Below are positions 37,055-46,086 of a DNA stretch of 64,000 nucleotides, piece after piece. Every line of letters starts with the position of its first letter. Position 1 is the first letter of the stretch. Source of the DNA: an uncultured Gammaproteobacteria bacterium (GTDB taxonomy: Bacteria > Pseudomonadota > Gammaproteobacteria > UBA6429 > Thiohalophilaceae); NCBI GenBank assembly GCA_937967995.1, contig CALBTB010000006.1:186001-250000 (forward strand), in the 5' to 3' direction. The notes beneath the pieces are model-generated. The model made no database searches. It was not told the origin of the DNA and saw only the letters and a program-made list of their open reading frames with translations. The position numbers and the translations under genes are program-made.

Positions 37055-37573
37055 ATGAATGTAGACCCCGACCGCTATGTCATACTTGGACAGGTGGCCG
37101 GGGTTTTTGGCGTTAAGGGCTGGGTCAAAATCCGATCCGAGACCGACCCACCCAAGAATATTCTGAATTATTCCACCTGGTATCTATCTAAAGGCAATGA
37201 CTGGCAGGCGCACGAACTCGTGCAGGGTCAGCAGCATAACAAGGGGCTGATTGCCCAGCTGGCTGGCTGTGAGGATCGTGACGCGGCGGCATCCCTGGTC
37301 GGAAACCGAATTGCCGTGTTGCGTTCGCAATTGCCTGAACTGCATGAAGATGAGTACTACTGGTCAGATTTGATCGGGCTTAAGGTGTACAACCTGAACG
37401 GACAGTACCTGGGGATCGTGGATCACCTGCTGGAGACCGGTGCCAATGATGTGCTGGTGATAAAGGCTGAAAAAGGTGAAATTCTGGTACCCTATGTACA
37501 GGATTATTATGTGCAGTCGATCGATCTCGATGCCGGCAGCATGACGGTCGACTGGGAAGAAAGTGAAGAGTAA
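37055..37573 (+). CDS. rimM: Ribosome maturation factor RimM
   Basis: A 172-residue factor that binds S19 and helps mature the 30S head. The N-terminal domain has YVILGQVAGVFGVKGWVKIRS, and the C-terminal PRC-barrel has YYWSDLIGLKVYNLNGQYLG and ILVPYVQDYYVQSID. The ATG at 37055 was chosen over upstream in-frame codons that would overlap rpsP. No strong ribosome site precedes it. It is followed six bases on by trmD. Confidence 0.96.
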   Translation: MNVDPDRYVILGQVAGVFGVKGWVKIRSETDPPKNILNYSTWYLSKGNDWQAHELVQGQQHNKGLIAQLAGCEDRDAAASLVGNRIAVLRSQLPELHEDEYYWSDLIGLKVYNLNGQYLGIVDHLLETGANDVLVIKAEKGEILVPYVQDYYVQSIDLDAGSMTVDWEESEE

Positions 37574-37579
37574 GTGGCT

Positions 37580-38329
37580 ATGCAGATAGATGTGGTAACC
37601 CTGTTTCCGACCATGTTCAAAATACTCTCTGAGTATGGGGTGACGGGTCGTGCCATCAAACGGGGAATAGTGAACCTCGGTTTCTGGAATCCGCGCGATT
37701 ACAGCGATGACAGTTACCAGACGGTTGATGATCGCCCATATGGCGGTGGGCCGGGCATGGTGCTGATGATGAAGCCGTTACGGCAGGCTATTCGTGATGC
37801 GCGTCTGGCCGGTGATGGTCCGGCGCGGGTCATTTACCTGTCTCCGCAGGGTCGTAAACTGGACCAGAAAGGACTCAAGGAACTCGCCCAACGCGAGCGT
37901 ATCGTGCTGGTCTGTGGCCGTTACGAAGGTGTTGATGAACGGTTGATTACGGCCGAAGTCGATGAAGAATGGTCGATCGGGGACTATGTGCTGAGTGGCG
38001 GTGAGCTGGCGGCCATGGTCTGTATCGACGGTGTAACCCGTCTGTTGCCCGAGTCACTGGGCCATGCGGAATCAGCCGTACAGGATTCTTTTTTCACCGG
38101 GCTGCTGGACCACCCGCATTACACGCGGCCGGAGCAAATCGACGGCATGCCGGTGCCGGATATCCTGCTCAGCGGTGACCATGCAGCGATTCGACGCTGG
38201 CGGGCCAAACAGGCGCTGGGCCGAACCTGGTTGCGGCGTCCGGATCTGCTCGAGCAGCTCGACCTGGATGCAGAGCAGCAGCAGTTGCTGGACGAGTTCA
38301 TTCGCGAGCATGAGACCCCGGGGGCATGA
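37580..38329 (+). CDS. trmD: tRNA (guanine37-N1)-methyltransferase TrmD
   Basis: A knotted methyltransferase that makes m1G37 in tRNAs reading CNN and some other codons, protecting the reading frame. The 249-residue protein starts at [10 protein letters not shown], with GAAGAG nine bases upstream; an in-frame GTG two codons earlier is less well placed. Signatures are [23 protein letters not shown] and [15 protein letters not shown]. The usual close spacing to rplS is broken here by a 238-base palindrome-rich insertion. Confidence 0.97.
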   Translation: MQIDVVTLFPTMFKILSEYGVTGRAIKRGIVNLGFWNPRDYSDDSYQTVDDRPYGGGPGMVLMMKPLRQAIRDARLAGDGPARVIYLSPQGRKLDQKGLKELAQRERIVLVCGRYEGVDERLITAEVDEEWSIGDYVLSGGELAAMVCIDGVTRLLPESLGHAESAVQDSFFTGLLDHPHYTRPEQIDGMPVPDILLSGDHAAIRRWRAKQALGRTWLRRPDLLEQLDLDAEQQQLLDEFIREHETPGA

Positions 38330-38357
38330 AATGCACAGAATTGTTCAAGTGTGTACC

Positions 38358-38453
38358 TGGATGTACCCTGTGTCCGGACACGCTATGAATACATCCCTGT
38401 ACGCTCGGCAGCAGCATCCCTGCTGCTGACGGTCCTGCCACAGGGTACATCCA
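38358..38453. repeat. Composite palindromic intergenic element C
   Basis: TGGATGTACCCTGTG (38358-38372) and CACAGGGTACATCCA (38439-38453) form a perfect 15-base inverted repeat. Inside are a hairpin with CAGCAGC/GCTGCTG arms around an ATCCCT loop (38409-38428) and a smaller one with TAC/GTA arms around another ATCCCT loop (38390-38401). The loop hexamer is the same as in element A near 22895. It lies between trmD and rplS. Confidence 0.75.
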
Positions 38454-38532
38454 AGTAAAGCGTGAAGTCGTTTTGGCGCCTAAATTTGCCCGGAACGCCG
38501 TTTTGGGTGTGGTATGGACCGATTTAGCCATG

Positions 38533-38538
38533 TATAAT
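38533..38538 (+). promoter_or_regulatory. Candidate internal -10 box for rplS
   Basis: A perfect TATAAT at 38533-38538 stands 29 bases before the rplS ATG, directly preceded by TG. No good -35 was found. An own promoter would make sense because the palindromic element separates rplS from trmD. Confidence 0.4.
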
Positions 38539-38567
38539 TGCGCGCCTTGTGAACTGAGGGTTAGACC

Positions 38568-38933
38568 ATGAGCACGATAATCGAGCAAATCGAAGCAGAA
38601 CAGATGAGCCGCGAGGTACCGGAATTCGGTGCCGGTGATACGGTCGTCGTCCAGGTAAAAGTAAAGGAAGGTAATCGTGAGCGTTTGCAGGCGTTTGAAG
38701 GCATTGTAATTGCCCGCCGTAACCGTGGTCTGAATTCTTCTTTCACTGTGCGCAAGATTTCTCATGGTGAGGGCGTCGAGCGTGTCTTTCAGACATACAG
38801 CCCGGCCATTGACTCAATTGAAGTCAAGCGCCGTGGTAATGTGCGTCGCGCCAAGTTGTACTACTTGCGTGAACGCCAGGGTAAGTCAGCACGCATCAAG
38901 GAAAAGCTGAAAGCAAAATCCCAGGCCGACTAA
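38568..38933 (+). CDS. rplS: 50S ribosomal protein L19
   Basis: A 121-residue protein at the 30S-50S interface. The sequence [43 protein letters not shown] and [19 protein letters not shown] is typical. GAGGG precedes the ATG. Last gene of the operon, followed by a strong intrinsic terminator. Confidence 0.98.
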   Translation: MSTIIEQIEAEQMSREVPEFGAGDTVVVQVKVKEGNRERLQAFEGIVIARRNRGLNSSFTVRKISHGEGVERVFQTYSPAIDSIEVKRRGNVRRAKLYYLRERQGKSARIKEKLKAKSQAD

Positions 38934-38961
38934 CGCATCACAAGCCAGCTGAACACATAAA

Positions 38962-38991
38962 ACGGGCAACTATAGGTTGCCCGTTTTTTTT
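38962..38991 (+). terminator. Intrinsic terminator after rplS
   Basis: ACGGGCAAC (38962-38970) pairs with GTTGCCCGT (38976-38984) around a five-base loop, followed by T residues to 38991. It ends the ribosomal operon and lies directly against the next gene. Confidence 0.92.
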
Positions 38992-38996
38992 GCCCG

Positions 38997-40790
38997 ATGA
39001 TCGTATACACTGTCGGGGTGAACCCGTTTCGACTCATTCAAGTTATTTCACTGTCGATCATGATCGGCATGGCGCCGTTATGCTATTCAGCATCGCAGCC
39101 ACTCAGTCTGGATGAAATCAAACAAGTTGCCGATACGGGTGCTGTTGGCCTGGCAACACGACTGCTGGAACAACAGCAACCGCACACCTTGTCAAAACCT
39201 GATGAATGGATGCAATGGGAAACCCAACGCCTGCAGTTTTATATCGATAACAAGAACTGGCCGAAAGTAATCGAACGTACCGATCAATTACCGGCATTTG
39301 TTTCGGCGGAATTTATTCAATGGGCATTGACGCGACGTGCTGAAGCACAGATTGCGGCACAACAGGGTGCAGCCGCACGCACAACCCTGCGGCGCCTGAT
39401 CTGGCAAAGCCTGCCGGAAGATACGGACGAGAAAAAATTTTACCAGTGGCGTCAACTGATCATTCAGTCATACCTGGCAGATGGTCTGGCCGACGATGCG
39501 CAAACGGCCAGTATCAAACTGGCACAGGATTATGACAGCAGTGCGCAGGACAAAATACTGCAGGCCCACATCGCTTTGCTTAATGATCGAACCAGTGATG
39601 CCATTTCCCTGCTGAAGCCACTGGCTGAACAGCCGCAGGCAGCGGCACTGCAGTTACTGGCGCAGTTGCGTGGACAGCATCGTTCGTCCAAGCATGTTTT
39701 GCAGGCAGCGTTGCGCTATTTGCGCGAAAACAAGCTGGCCAAAGAAGACAGGGCAAATTTATGGGCGGTCGCCGCTGAAGCGGCACATCATTCCGGTAAG
39801 CAGGCTTCCACGGCAAACGCCATGGAGCATGTACTGGTCATGCAAAAGGACATGACTTTACCTGATTCGATTATTTCTCTGGGTAACGAGCAATTGTGGA
39901 ATGCCTATGTGGAGTACGCTTTATATATAAGTAACAAAGAACAGTTGCTGGTTGGCCAGGACCAGCGCTGGATGGAAGTTGCCAGCCAGATTCAGTCCAA
40001 GCGGCCGGTTGGTGCGCGGGCCATGCATGCCTTTCTGATGCTGCGCGCCCAGAGTGATGATGTTAAAAACAGGGCCGCGCAACAATTCGTTCGCCTGGTA
40101 ACGAAACGTCGCCATGGTAAACAGCTATTACAGGCATTGTTTGAACCTTCCCGGTATTTCAAATCAACAGCGAGTATTCCGGAACCGGTGCGACATGAAC
40201 TGGTGGATATTGCACTGGCGCAATCGAATATTGATCGTGCCTCGGAAGTGATGGCCAGTATTGAAAAACCACCCAAAGGCTCCGATCAGTTTATGTGGCA
40301 ACTACGTCGCGCACGCATACTGGTACTGGGTAACCAGCCGAAGGTTGGTGCACAGGCCGTGCAGGATATTTTAACGGCCAATAAACAACTGGAACAGATT
40401 CAGATCGATCGACTTTTACAGGTTGTGTTTGATCTGCAGGTCGCGGGTGAACACGAACAGGCCTACCAGTTGTTTGAAAAAACAATCAACCATACCAGTG
40501 ATGACAAAATTCAGCGTGAGTTATTGTTCTGGATGGCGGATTCCCGCAAGGCACAGGAACGCTATCTGGACGCGGCGCGATTGTACCTGAAATCGGCTGC
40601 TCACCCGGATCCGAAGAATATGGATCCCTGGGCACAGACCGCACGCTATCATGCGGCTGAATCGCTGGCGCGGGCCGGATTATATGCCGATGCCGAGTCG
40701 ATATTTTCACATCTACTCAGAGTGACAGACGATCCGAATCGACGCGCCAGGTTGAAATCAGAATTACAGAAACTCTGGGCCATGCAATAA
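38997..40790 (+). CDS. Periplasmic TPR-like repeat protein
   Basis: A protein of up to 597 residues with an N-terminal signal peptide (VNPFRLIQVISLSIMIGMAP) and a mature part built of many short helical pairs, typical of tetratricopeptide-like repeats (for example QFMWQLRRARILVLGNQ and EHEQAYQLFEKTINHTS). No enzyme motif is seen. The first ATG (38997) comes six bases after the preceding terminator, so the true start may be the GTG at 39018, which gives a neater signal peptide. It precedes an OPT transporter gene by 23 bases. Function unknown; an envelope scaffold or peptidoglycan-related role is only a guess. Confidence 0.78.
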   Translation: MIVYTVGVNPFRLIQVISLSIMIGMAPLCYSASQPLSLDEIKQVADTGAVGLATRLLEQQQPHTLSKPDEWMQWETQRLQFYIDNKNWPKVIERTDQLPAFVSAEFIQWALTRRAEAQIAAQQGAAARTTLRRLIWQSLPEDTDEKKFYQWRQLIIQSYLADGLADDAQTASIKLAQDYDSSAQDKILQAHIALLNDRTSDAISLLKPLAEQPQAAALQLLAQLRGQHRSSKHVLQAALRYLRENKLAKEDRANLWAVAAEAAHHSGKQASTANAMEHVLVMQKDMTLPDSIISLGNEQLWNAYVEYALYISNKEQLLVGQDQRWMEVASQIQSKRPVGARAMHAFLMLRAQSDDVKNRAAQQFVRLVTKRRHGKQLLQALFEPSRYFKSTASIPEPVRHELVDIALAQSNIDRASEVMASIEKPPKGSDQFMWQLRRARILVLGNQPKVGAQAVQDILTANKQLEQIQIDRLLQVVFDLQVAGEHEQAYQLFEKTINHTSDDKIQRELLFWMADSRKAQERYLDAARLYLKSAAHPDPKNMDPWAQTARYHAAESLARAGLYADAESIFSHLLRVTDDPNRRARLKSELQKLWAMQ

Positions 40791-40813
40791 AAATAACAAG
40801 GAGTGATCACGCT

Positions 40814-42688
40814 ATGGAGTTTACGCTTCGTGCGATCATCCTGGGACTGTTACTGTCAGTTGTGCTGGCGGCTGCCAATGCCTACCTGGGACTCAAAGTT
40901 GGCATGACCGTATCGGCTTCCATCCCTGCTGCCGTCATATCGTTTGCCGTTTTGCGCTGGTTTAAACAGGCGCATGTACGTGAAAATAATCTGGTGCAAA
41001 CGGCTGCATCGGCCGGCGAGGCACTGGCGGCCGGCATGATCTTTACCATTCCCGCCTTGATCCTGTTTGATGCCTGGCAGCATGTCAGTTATCTGCAGGC
41101 CACACTACTCATCACCCTCGGTGGCCTGCTGGGTGTACTGATCGCCATACCTTTGCGGCAGGCGCTGCTCGATCACCGTGATCTGGTTTTTCCTGAAGGA
41201 CTGGCAACGGCACAGGTGTTACGCGCCGGGTACGAACGATCTTCATCAGTACGGTTTTTAGTTGGTGGAGCCGTCACGGCAGCGGTAATCAAGTTTATGC
41301 AAACCGGTCTTGGTGTTGTGGCCAGCAACTGGTACGGCGTGACAGCCATTCAGCGTGGTGTTGCCGGGTATGGTATGGATCTGTCACCCGCACTGATTGC
41401 GGTCGGTTATATCGTTGGTTTTCGTATAGCGGTGTTAATGTTTCTGGGTGGTGTATTTGTCTGGTTGATCGTGATGCCGGTTTATTCCATGTTGATGATT
41501 AATGAAACGGTCCCGGTGACAGTGGCATACACGTTTCAACTCTGGTCGGAAAAACTGCGCTTCATTGGCGTGGGTGCGATGCTGGTGGGCGGTTTATGGG
41601 TACTGCTGGTAACCCTGAAACCGGTATGGGGTGCCGTGTATCAGGCAATCAGACAATCCACGCACGATCATGCGCAGGCCTTTTCCATGCGTACGACGTT
41701 TATACTGATGTTTGTGTTGGCCGTACCCATTGGTGTGGTGCAATACTGGATGATAGAAGACGGTGTATTAACGCTGGTAAGTGTGGTGTTTGCGTTACTC
41801 GCGAGTTTTCTGTTTTCAACAGTGGCCGCCTACATGGCCGGGCTGGTGGGTTCTTCCAACAATCCGGTCTCCGGTGTCACCATCGCGACTATTTTTATCG
41901 CAGCGTGGCTGGTTTATCTGCTCAGTGGCGGGGCGGATTATTTAGTACAAAATGAAACAGCACAATGGCGCGCGGCGGCGTTAACCCTGTTTATTGGTGC
42001 CACGGTATGTTGTGCCGCGGCGATTAGTGGTGACACCATGCAGGATCTCAAGGCGGGCCAGATACTGGGTGCGGCACCGCGTTATCAGACCTGGATGCAG
42101 TTACTCGGTGTGATCGTAGCAGGCGTGATTCTCATTCCTATACTTCAGTTACTTTATGACGCCTACGGTATCGCCGGTCATATGCCGCGTGACGATATGG
42201 ATACGTCACAGGCACTGGCGGCACCCCAGGCCAGTTTGATGCAGTCCGTGACCATGGGCGTATTTGCACGCCAGCTGGAATGGGGCCTGATTAGTCTTGG
42301 CATGGTCGCCGGTGTGATCATAATTATTATTGATAACCTGCTACAGCGATATGCGACAGGTTTACGTTTGCCAGTAATGGCAGTGGCAGTGGGGATGTAC
42401 CTGCCATTGGGACTGACTGTGCCGATTTTTATCGGCGGTTTGATCCACTTTGTCGTGAACCGGCGTCGTCGTGAGCTATCTAAGACACCGGTATTGTATT
42501 CATCAGGCCTGATCGCCGGTGAAGCGATTGTCGGAATTCTTCTGGCAATACCATTTGCATTGTGGCAATCAACCAGTGTCCTTTATTTGCTGGAAAATCC
42601 GCAAACAGGCTGGCTGACATTGGCAGGCGTGGTTGTTATAGTTTATGTATGTTTTCAGTTATGGAAAGTCTCATCAGGAGAACGATGA
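40814..42688 (+). CDS. OPT-family transporter
   Basis: A 624-residue inner-membrane protein with about 14-16 hydrophobic segments. The opening GLLLSVVLAAANAYLGLKVGMTVSASIPAAVI, the SAGEALAAGMIFTIPAL segment, FPEGLATAQVLRAGYE and GSSNNPVSGVTIATIF are hallmarks of the oligopeptide transporter superfamily, which moves peptides or metal chelates. AAGGAGTG precedes the ATG. Its stop lies directly against the following lipoprotein gene. The substrate cannot be read from sequence. Confidence 0.93.
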   Translation: MEFTLRAIILGLLLSVVLAAANAYLGLKVGMTVSASIPAAVISFAVLRWFKQAHVRENNLVQTAASAGEALAAGMIFTIPALILFDAWQHVSYLQATLLITLGGLLGVLIAIPLRQALLDHRDLVFPEGLATAQVLRAGYERSSSVRFLVGGAVTAAVIKFMQTGLGVVASNWYGVTAIQRGVAGYGMDLSPALIAVGYIVGFRIAVLMFLGGVFVWLIVMPVYSMLMINETVPVTVAYTFQLWSEKLRFIGVGAMLVGGLWVLLVTLKPVWGAVYQAIRQSTHDHAQAFSMRTTFILMFVLAVPIGVVQYWMIEDGVLTLVSVVFALLASFLFSTVAAYMAGLVGSSNNPVSGVTIATIFIAAWLVYLLSGGADYLVQNETAQWRAAALTLFIGATVCCAAAISGDTMQDLKAGQILGAAPRYQTWMQLLGVIVAGVILIPILQLLYDAYGIAGHMPRDDMDTSQALAAPQASLMQSVTMGVFARQLEWGLISLGMVAGVIIIIIDNLLQRYATGLRLPVMAVAVGMYLPLGLTVPIFIGGLIHFVVNRRRRELSKTPVLYSSGLIAGEAIVGILLAIPFALWQSTSVLYLLENPQTGWLTLAGVVVIVYVCFQLWKVSSGER

Positions 42689-43009
42689 ATGAATCATAAA
42701 ATAATGTGGGTATTGTTACTGGCAGTGTTTCTGAACGGCTGTGCCTGGGTTGAATTGTCGGCAGGCGGTAAAAAAGTGCGTGTGTTAACGGCTGATGAAG
42801 TCAGCACTTGTAAACACCTTGGCAAGACAACCGCCAACGTGGCCGACAAGGTGGCCGGCCTGAAACGCAAGGATCATATTGTCTCGGAAAATATCGAAAT
42901 GCTGGCGCGTAATGCCGCTGCTGAAATGAACGGTGATACCATCGTTGCTATTACACCGATTGAAAATGGTAAACAAACTTTTAACGTCTATCGATGTGTG
43001 GGGCCGTGA
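42689..43009 (+). CDS. Small DUF4156-like lipoprotein
   Basis: A 106-residue outer- or inner-membrane lipoprotein. The signal peptide ends in the lipobox LNGC with the lipidated C18. The mature part AGGKKVRVLTADEVSTCKHLG and the closing NVYRC hold two further cysteines, a pattern of the DUF4156 family. The start codon follows the OPT stop without a gap, and the 3' end overlaps the ogt-like gene. The function of the family is unknown. Confidence 0.85.
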   Translation: MNHKIMWVLLLAVFLNGCAWVELSAGGKKVRVLTADEVSTCKHLGKTTANVADKVAGLKRKDHIVSENIEMLARNAAAEMNGDTIVAITPIENGKQTFNVYRCVGP

Positions 43010-43479
43010 AACGGGAGTCTTTCACAATAGCGTCACCACTGGGTAATCTGCGTGTCGTGCTTGATGAGGATACGCTGGTTCAACTGGATTACGGTGTGCG
43101 TGCGGCCGGGCGTAAACAGGTTTTATCTGCTTACGCAAAAACTGTGTCAAAGCAGATTCAACAGTACTTCAAAAATCCGGCGGCCGGTTTTAATCTGAAA
43201 CTGGATATGCAGGGCACACCGTTTCAAAAAAGAGTCTGGCGAAGTCTGCTGCGCATCCCGACCGGACAGACTCGCACCTACGGCCAGCTTGCCAAACATC
43301 TCAACAGCAGTGCACGTGCTGTTGGCAATGCCTGTCGACAAAATCCGATACCGCTCGTCGTGCCATGTCATCGTGTTGTTGCGCAGCAGGGTCTCGGCGG
43401 TTTTTCAGGAAAGACCAGTGGTAAACCGATACAACGCAAGCGCTGGTTACTGTGCCATGAAGGGGCATTATCGTCGTGA
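42994..43479 (+). CDS. ogt: Methylated-DNA-protein-cysteine methyltransferase
   Basis: A suicide repair protein that removes alkyl groups from O6 of guanine. The acceptor cysteine is C125 in NPIPLVVPCHRVV, and GTPFQKRVWRSLLRIPTGQTRTYG supplies the DNA-binding helix-turn-helix. At 161 residues it is a single-domain Ogt type without the Ada regulatory domain. The ATG at 42994 overlaps the lipoprotein gene; a GTG at 43006 that forms a GTGA overlap is an equally likely start. It overlaps xerD by four bases. Confidence 0.93.
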   Translation: MCGAVKRESFTIASPLGNLRVVLDEDTLVQLDYGVRAAGRKQVLSAYAKTVSKQIQQYFKNPAAGFNLKLDMQGTPFQKRVWRSLLRIPTGQTRTYGQLAKHLNSSARAVGNACRQNPIPLVVPCHRVVAQQGLGGFSGKTSGKPIQRKRWLLCHEGALSS

Positions 43480-44369
43480 ACCCGGAACGGTTAATCAGCC
43501 GCTTTATTGATCGACTCTGGATGGAGCGGGGTCTGAGTGAAAATACACTCAACGCCTACCGTACCGACCTGGAAAAATTTTCATCGTATTTAGCAGAACA
43601 CAGTGATCGAAACCTGCTTTCCGTGCAACGTGAGGATCTGCTGGCGTTCCTCGCCTACCGTACCCGTAAAAATGTCAGCCCGCGCAGTACCGCACGACAG
43701 TTATCCAGTTTGCGGCGCTTTTACGGTTTTTGTCGTCGCGAAATGTTGATTGAAGAGGACCCGACACGGCTGATATCGGCACCGAAGCTGGGTCGTCCGT
43801 TACCGGATACGTTAAGTGAAGAGCAGGTAGAACAGTTAATTCATGCGCCGAATGTCGAAACCGATCTTGGTCTGCGTGACAGGGCGATGCTTGAGCTGCT
43901 TTATGCAACCGGGCTGCGGGTGTCTGAATTAATCAGTTTGCAGGATAACCAGTTAAACCTGCGCCAGGGTGTGTTACGGGTCACCGGTAAGGGGCAGAAG
44001 GAACGCCTGGTGCCATTGGGTGAACAGGCGATAGACTGGTTACAGCGTTACCTGAAGTCATCGCGTCCGGCATTGCTGGATGGTGTATTACATGACGCCC
44101 TGTTTGTGACGAACAGGAAAAAGGGCATGACCCGGCAGGCTTTCTGGCATCTGATCAAGCGTTACGCCAGGCAGGTCGACATCACCGTCCCGCTCTCACC
44201 TCATACATTACGACACGCGTTTGCGACCCATCTGCTGAACCATGGTGCCGATCTGCGCGCGGTACAGATGTTGCTCGGGCACAGCAATATTTCCACTACA
44301 CAAATTTATACCCACGTTGCCAAAGCGCGTCTGAAGGCCCTGCATGCGGCCCATCATCCGCGTGGCTAG
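43476..44369 (+). CDS. xerD: Site-specific tyrosine recombinase XerD
   Basis: Works with XerC at dif to resolve chromosome dimers. The 297-residue protein has the N-terminal core-binding domain and a complete catalytic set: R148 (TGLRVSEL), K172 (GKGQKERL), H242 and R245 (HTLRHAFATH), H268 (LLGHSN) and the nucleophile Y277 (TQIYTHV). The GTG start overlaps the ogt stop as GTGA. It is followed by dsbC as in E. coli (xerD-dsbC), so this is the housekeeping recombinase and not a mobile-element integrase. Confidence 0.96.
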   Translation: MNPERLISRFIDRLWMERGLSENTLNAYRTDLEKFSSYLAEHSDRNLLSVQREDLLAFLAYRTRKNVSPRSTARQLSSLRRFYGFCRREMLIEEDPTRLISAPKLGRPLPDTLSEEQVEQLIHAPNVETDLGLRDRAMLELLYATGLRVSELISLQDNQLNLRQGVLRVTGKGQKERLVPLGEQAIDWLQRYLKSSRPALLDGVLHDALFVTNRKKGMTRQAFWHLIKRYARQVDITVPLSPHTLRHAFATHLLNHGADLRAVQMLLGHSNISTTQIYTHVAKARLKALHAAHHPRG

Positions 44370-44451
44370 CTAATTGCCCACAAAGTCACAGGAACTTGTT
44401 CGGGATTCTGGTATCATAATTATTCAAGTATTCATTCAAGCGAGAAGTTTC

Positions 44452-45186
44452 ATGTATAAAATCATCCTGGGGTTGCTGTTCCTGACCCAGTTCACACTAT
44501 CCACACTGTCATTTGCCGAACAGAATCTGGATGGCATCAGAAAATCCGTCGAAAAAGAGCTGGGCCAGAAAGTGGAATCCATTACGGAAACCGCGATTGA
44601 CGGTCTGTACCAGGTGGTTGTTCCACCAAAAGTGTTTTATATGAGTACCGATGGTCGGTTTGTGCTGACCGGTGACCTGATCGATCTCAAGGAAAAAGTC
44701 AATTTATCCCAGGACGTGCGAATCAAGGCGCGTGTCGATGCGCTGGAAAATCTGGGTGAGAATTCCATGATTACGTTTGCCCCGAAGAAGGTCAAACATA
44801 CCATTACCGTGTTTACCGACATTGACTGTGGCTATTGCCGAAAATTGCACAATGAAATGGCGGAATATAACAAACGTGGCATAAAGGTACGCTATCTGGC
44901 TTATCCGCGTGCAGGTATCGGATCGGATTCCTATAAAAAGGCTGTGTCAGTATGGTGTGCAAAAGACAAGGCAAAGGCCATGACGCGTGCCAAACAGGGT
45001 GAGGAAGTTGAAGCGCGAACCTGTGATAACCCGGTTGAAAAACATTTTATTCTGGGCCAGGAACTGGGCGTTAACGGTACCCCGGCGTTAATGCTTGAGA
45101 ACGGTCAGATTTTTCCCGGTTATGCACCGGCAGACAAATTAATTGGCATACTTGATCAAAGCAAGGCGCAGGCGGCAGCGAAGTAA
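44452..45186 (+). CDS. dsbC: Thiol:disulfide interchange protein DsbC
   Basis: A periplasmic disulfide isomerase of 244 residues. The start at 44452 gives the signal peptide MYKIILGLLFLTQFTLSTLSF; in-frame codons further upstream do not. The N-terminal dimerisation domain (about 23-85) is followed by the thioredoxin domain with the active site DCGYCRKLH (C126, C129), the extra disulfide cysteines in WCAKDK and ARTCDN, and the cis-proline GTPAL. It lies downstream of xerD and converges with the thioredoxin-TPR gene. Confidence 0.95.
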   Translation: MYKIILGLLFLTQFTLSTLSFAEQNLDGIRKSVEKELGQKVESITETAIDGLYQVVVPPKVFYMSTDGRFVLTGDLIDLKEKVNLSQDVRIKARVDALENLGENSMITFAPKKVKHTITVFTDIDCGYCRKLHNEMAEYNKRGIKVRYLAYPRAGIGSDSYKKAVSVWCAKDKAKAMTRAKQGEEVEARTCDNPVEKHFILGQELGVNGTPALMLENGQIFPGYAPADKLIGILDQSKAQAAAK

Positions 45187-45203
45187 ATTAATAGCGAAGT
45201 AAA

Positions 45204-46052
45204 TTAATAAAGTAACGAAGCCATTTTCTGGCGGTAGCGGCTGACCAGTTCGCCGCTGCCGCCCAGCATGTCAAATACCTTCAACATACCTTTACGACCG
45301 GCGTCATCGTTATACTGGCGATCACGCCGCATGATTTCCAGAAACTCTTCCATTGCAGACTCATAATTTCCCTGGCTGATATAGATAGCACTGAGTTTGT
45401 ATCGGGCATCGCAGTCATTCGGATCTTTACTGACCGCTTCAATGAGCTGATCCAGATCGTTGTCTTTACCGGCCGTACCCATGAACTCGAGTCGACTCAT
45501 CAGGCCGGCCACTTCGGGTTGCTTTCGAATATCTTCGGGCATGGCCTGCAGGATTGCCTGCGCATCATCATACTGTTTTTCCTGTAGCAGAACGTCAACA
45601 TACAACAGGCGAATGTTGTTATTGCTCGGATCATTATTAATGATGGCAATCATGTCCTGTACGGCCTGCCGGTCTCCGGCATTGTATTTTTCAAGTGCAG
45701 CGGACATCAGTTTGTCCGATTCTTTTTCTATATATTTGTCGAGCAGTGAACGAATTGCTGATTCCGGCAGGGCGCCGGTAAAACCGTCGACGGCCTGGCC
45801 GTTTTTAAACAGTTTCACGGTCGGGACGCTGCGTACGGCAAACTGCTGGGCGAGCTGTTGCTGTTCATCGATATTCACCTTGGCCAGTCGAAAGCTGCCG
45901 TTGTATTGATCGGCCAGTGACATCAGCACCGGCATCAGGGACTGGCAGGGGCCACACCAGGGCGCCCAGAAATCGACCAGTATCGGTACTTGTTTGGAAG
46001 CCTCGAGAACCTGATCGGTAAAGTTTTCAAATGTGGTGTCAAAGCTATGCAT
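45204..46052 (-). CDS. Thioredoxin-TPR protein (CnoX/YbbN-like) with CGPC active site
   Basis: A 282-residue cytoplasmic protein: a thioredoxin domain (about 1-110) joined to a TPR-like domain (about 115-280). It matches the chaperone-reductase CnoX/YbbN in layout. Unlike the E. coli protein, which has lost the pair of cysteines, the redox motif WCGPC is intact (C33 and C36), and the cis-proline VPTVKLF is present. An active reductase role beside chaperone holding is therefore likely. Confidence 0.9.
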   Translation of the reverse strand: MHSFDTTFENFTDQVLEASKQVPILVDFWAPWCGPCQSLMPVLMSLADQYNGSFRLAKVNIDEQQQLAQQFAVRSVPTVKLFKNGQAVDGFTGALPESAIRSLLDKYIEKESDKLMSAALEKYNAGDRQAVQDMIAIINNDPSNNNIRLLYVDVLLQEKQYDDAQAILQAMPEDIRKQPEVAGLMSRLEFMGTAGKDNDLDQLIEAVSKDPNDCDARYKLSAIYISQGNYESAMEEFLEIMRRDRQYNDDAGRKGMLKVFDMLGGSGELVSRYRQKMASLLY

Positions 46053-46086
46053 ACGCGGCTCTATATAAGGCTTCCTGTTGTGAGAA

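Noticed and set aside
43476..44369. Tyrosine recombinase as a sign of a mobile element
   Set aside because: It is in the xerD-dsbC context with full XerD motifs, hence housekeeping.
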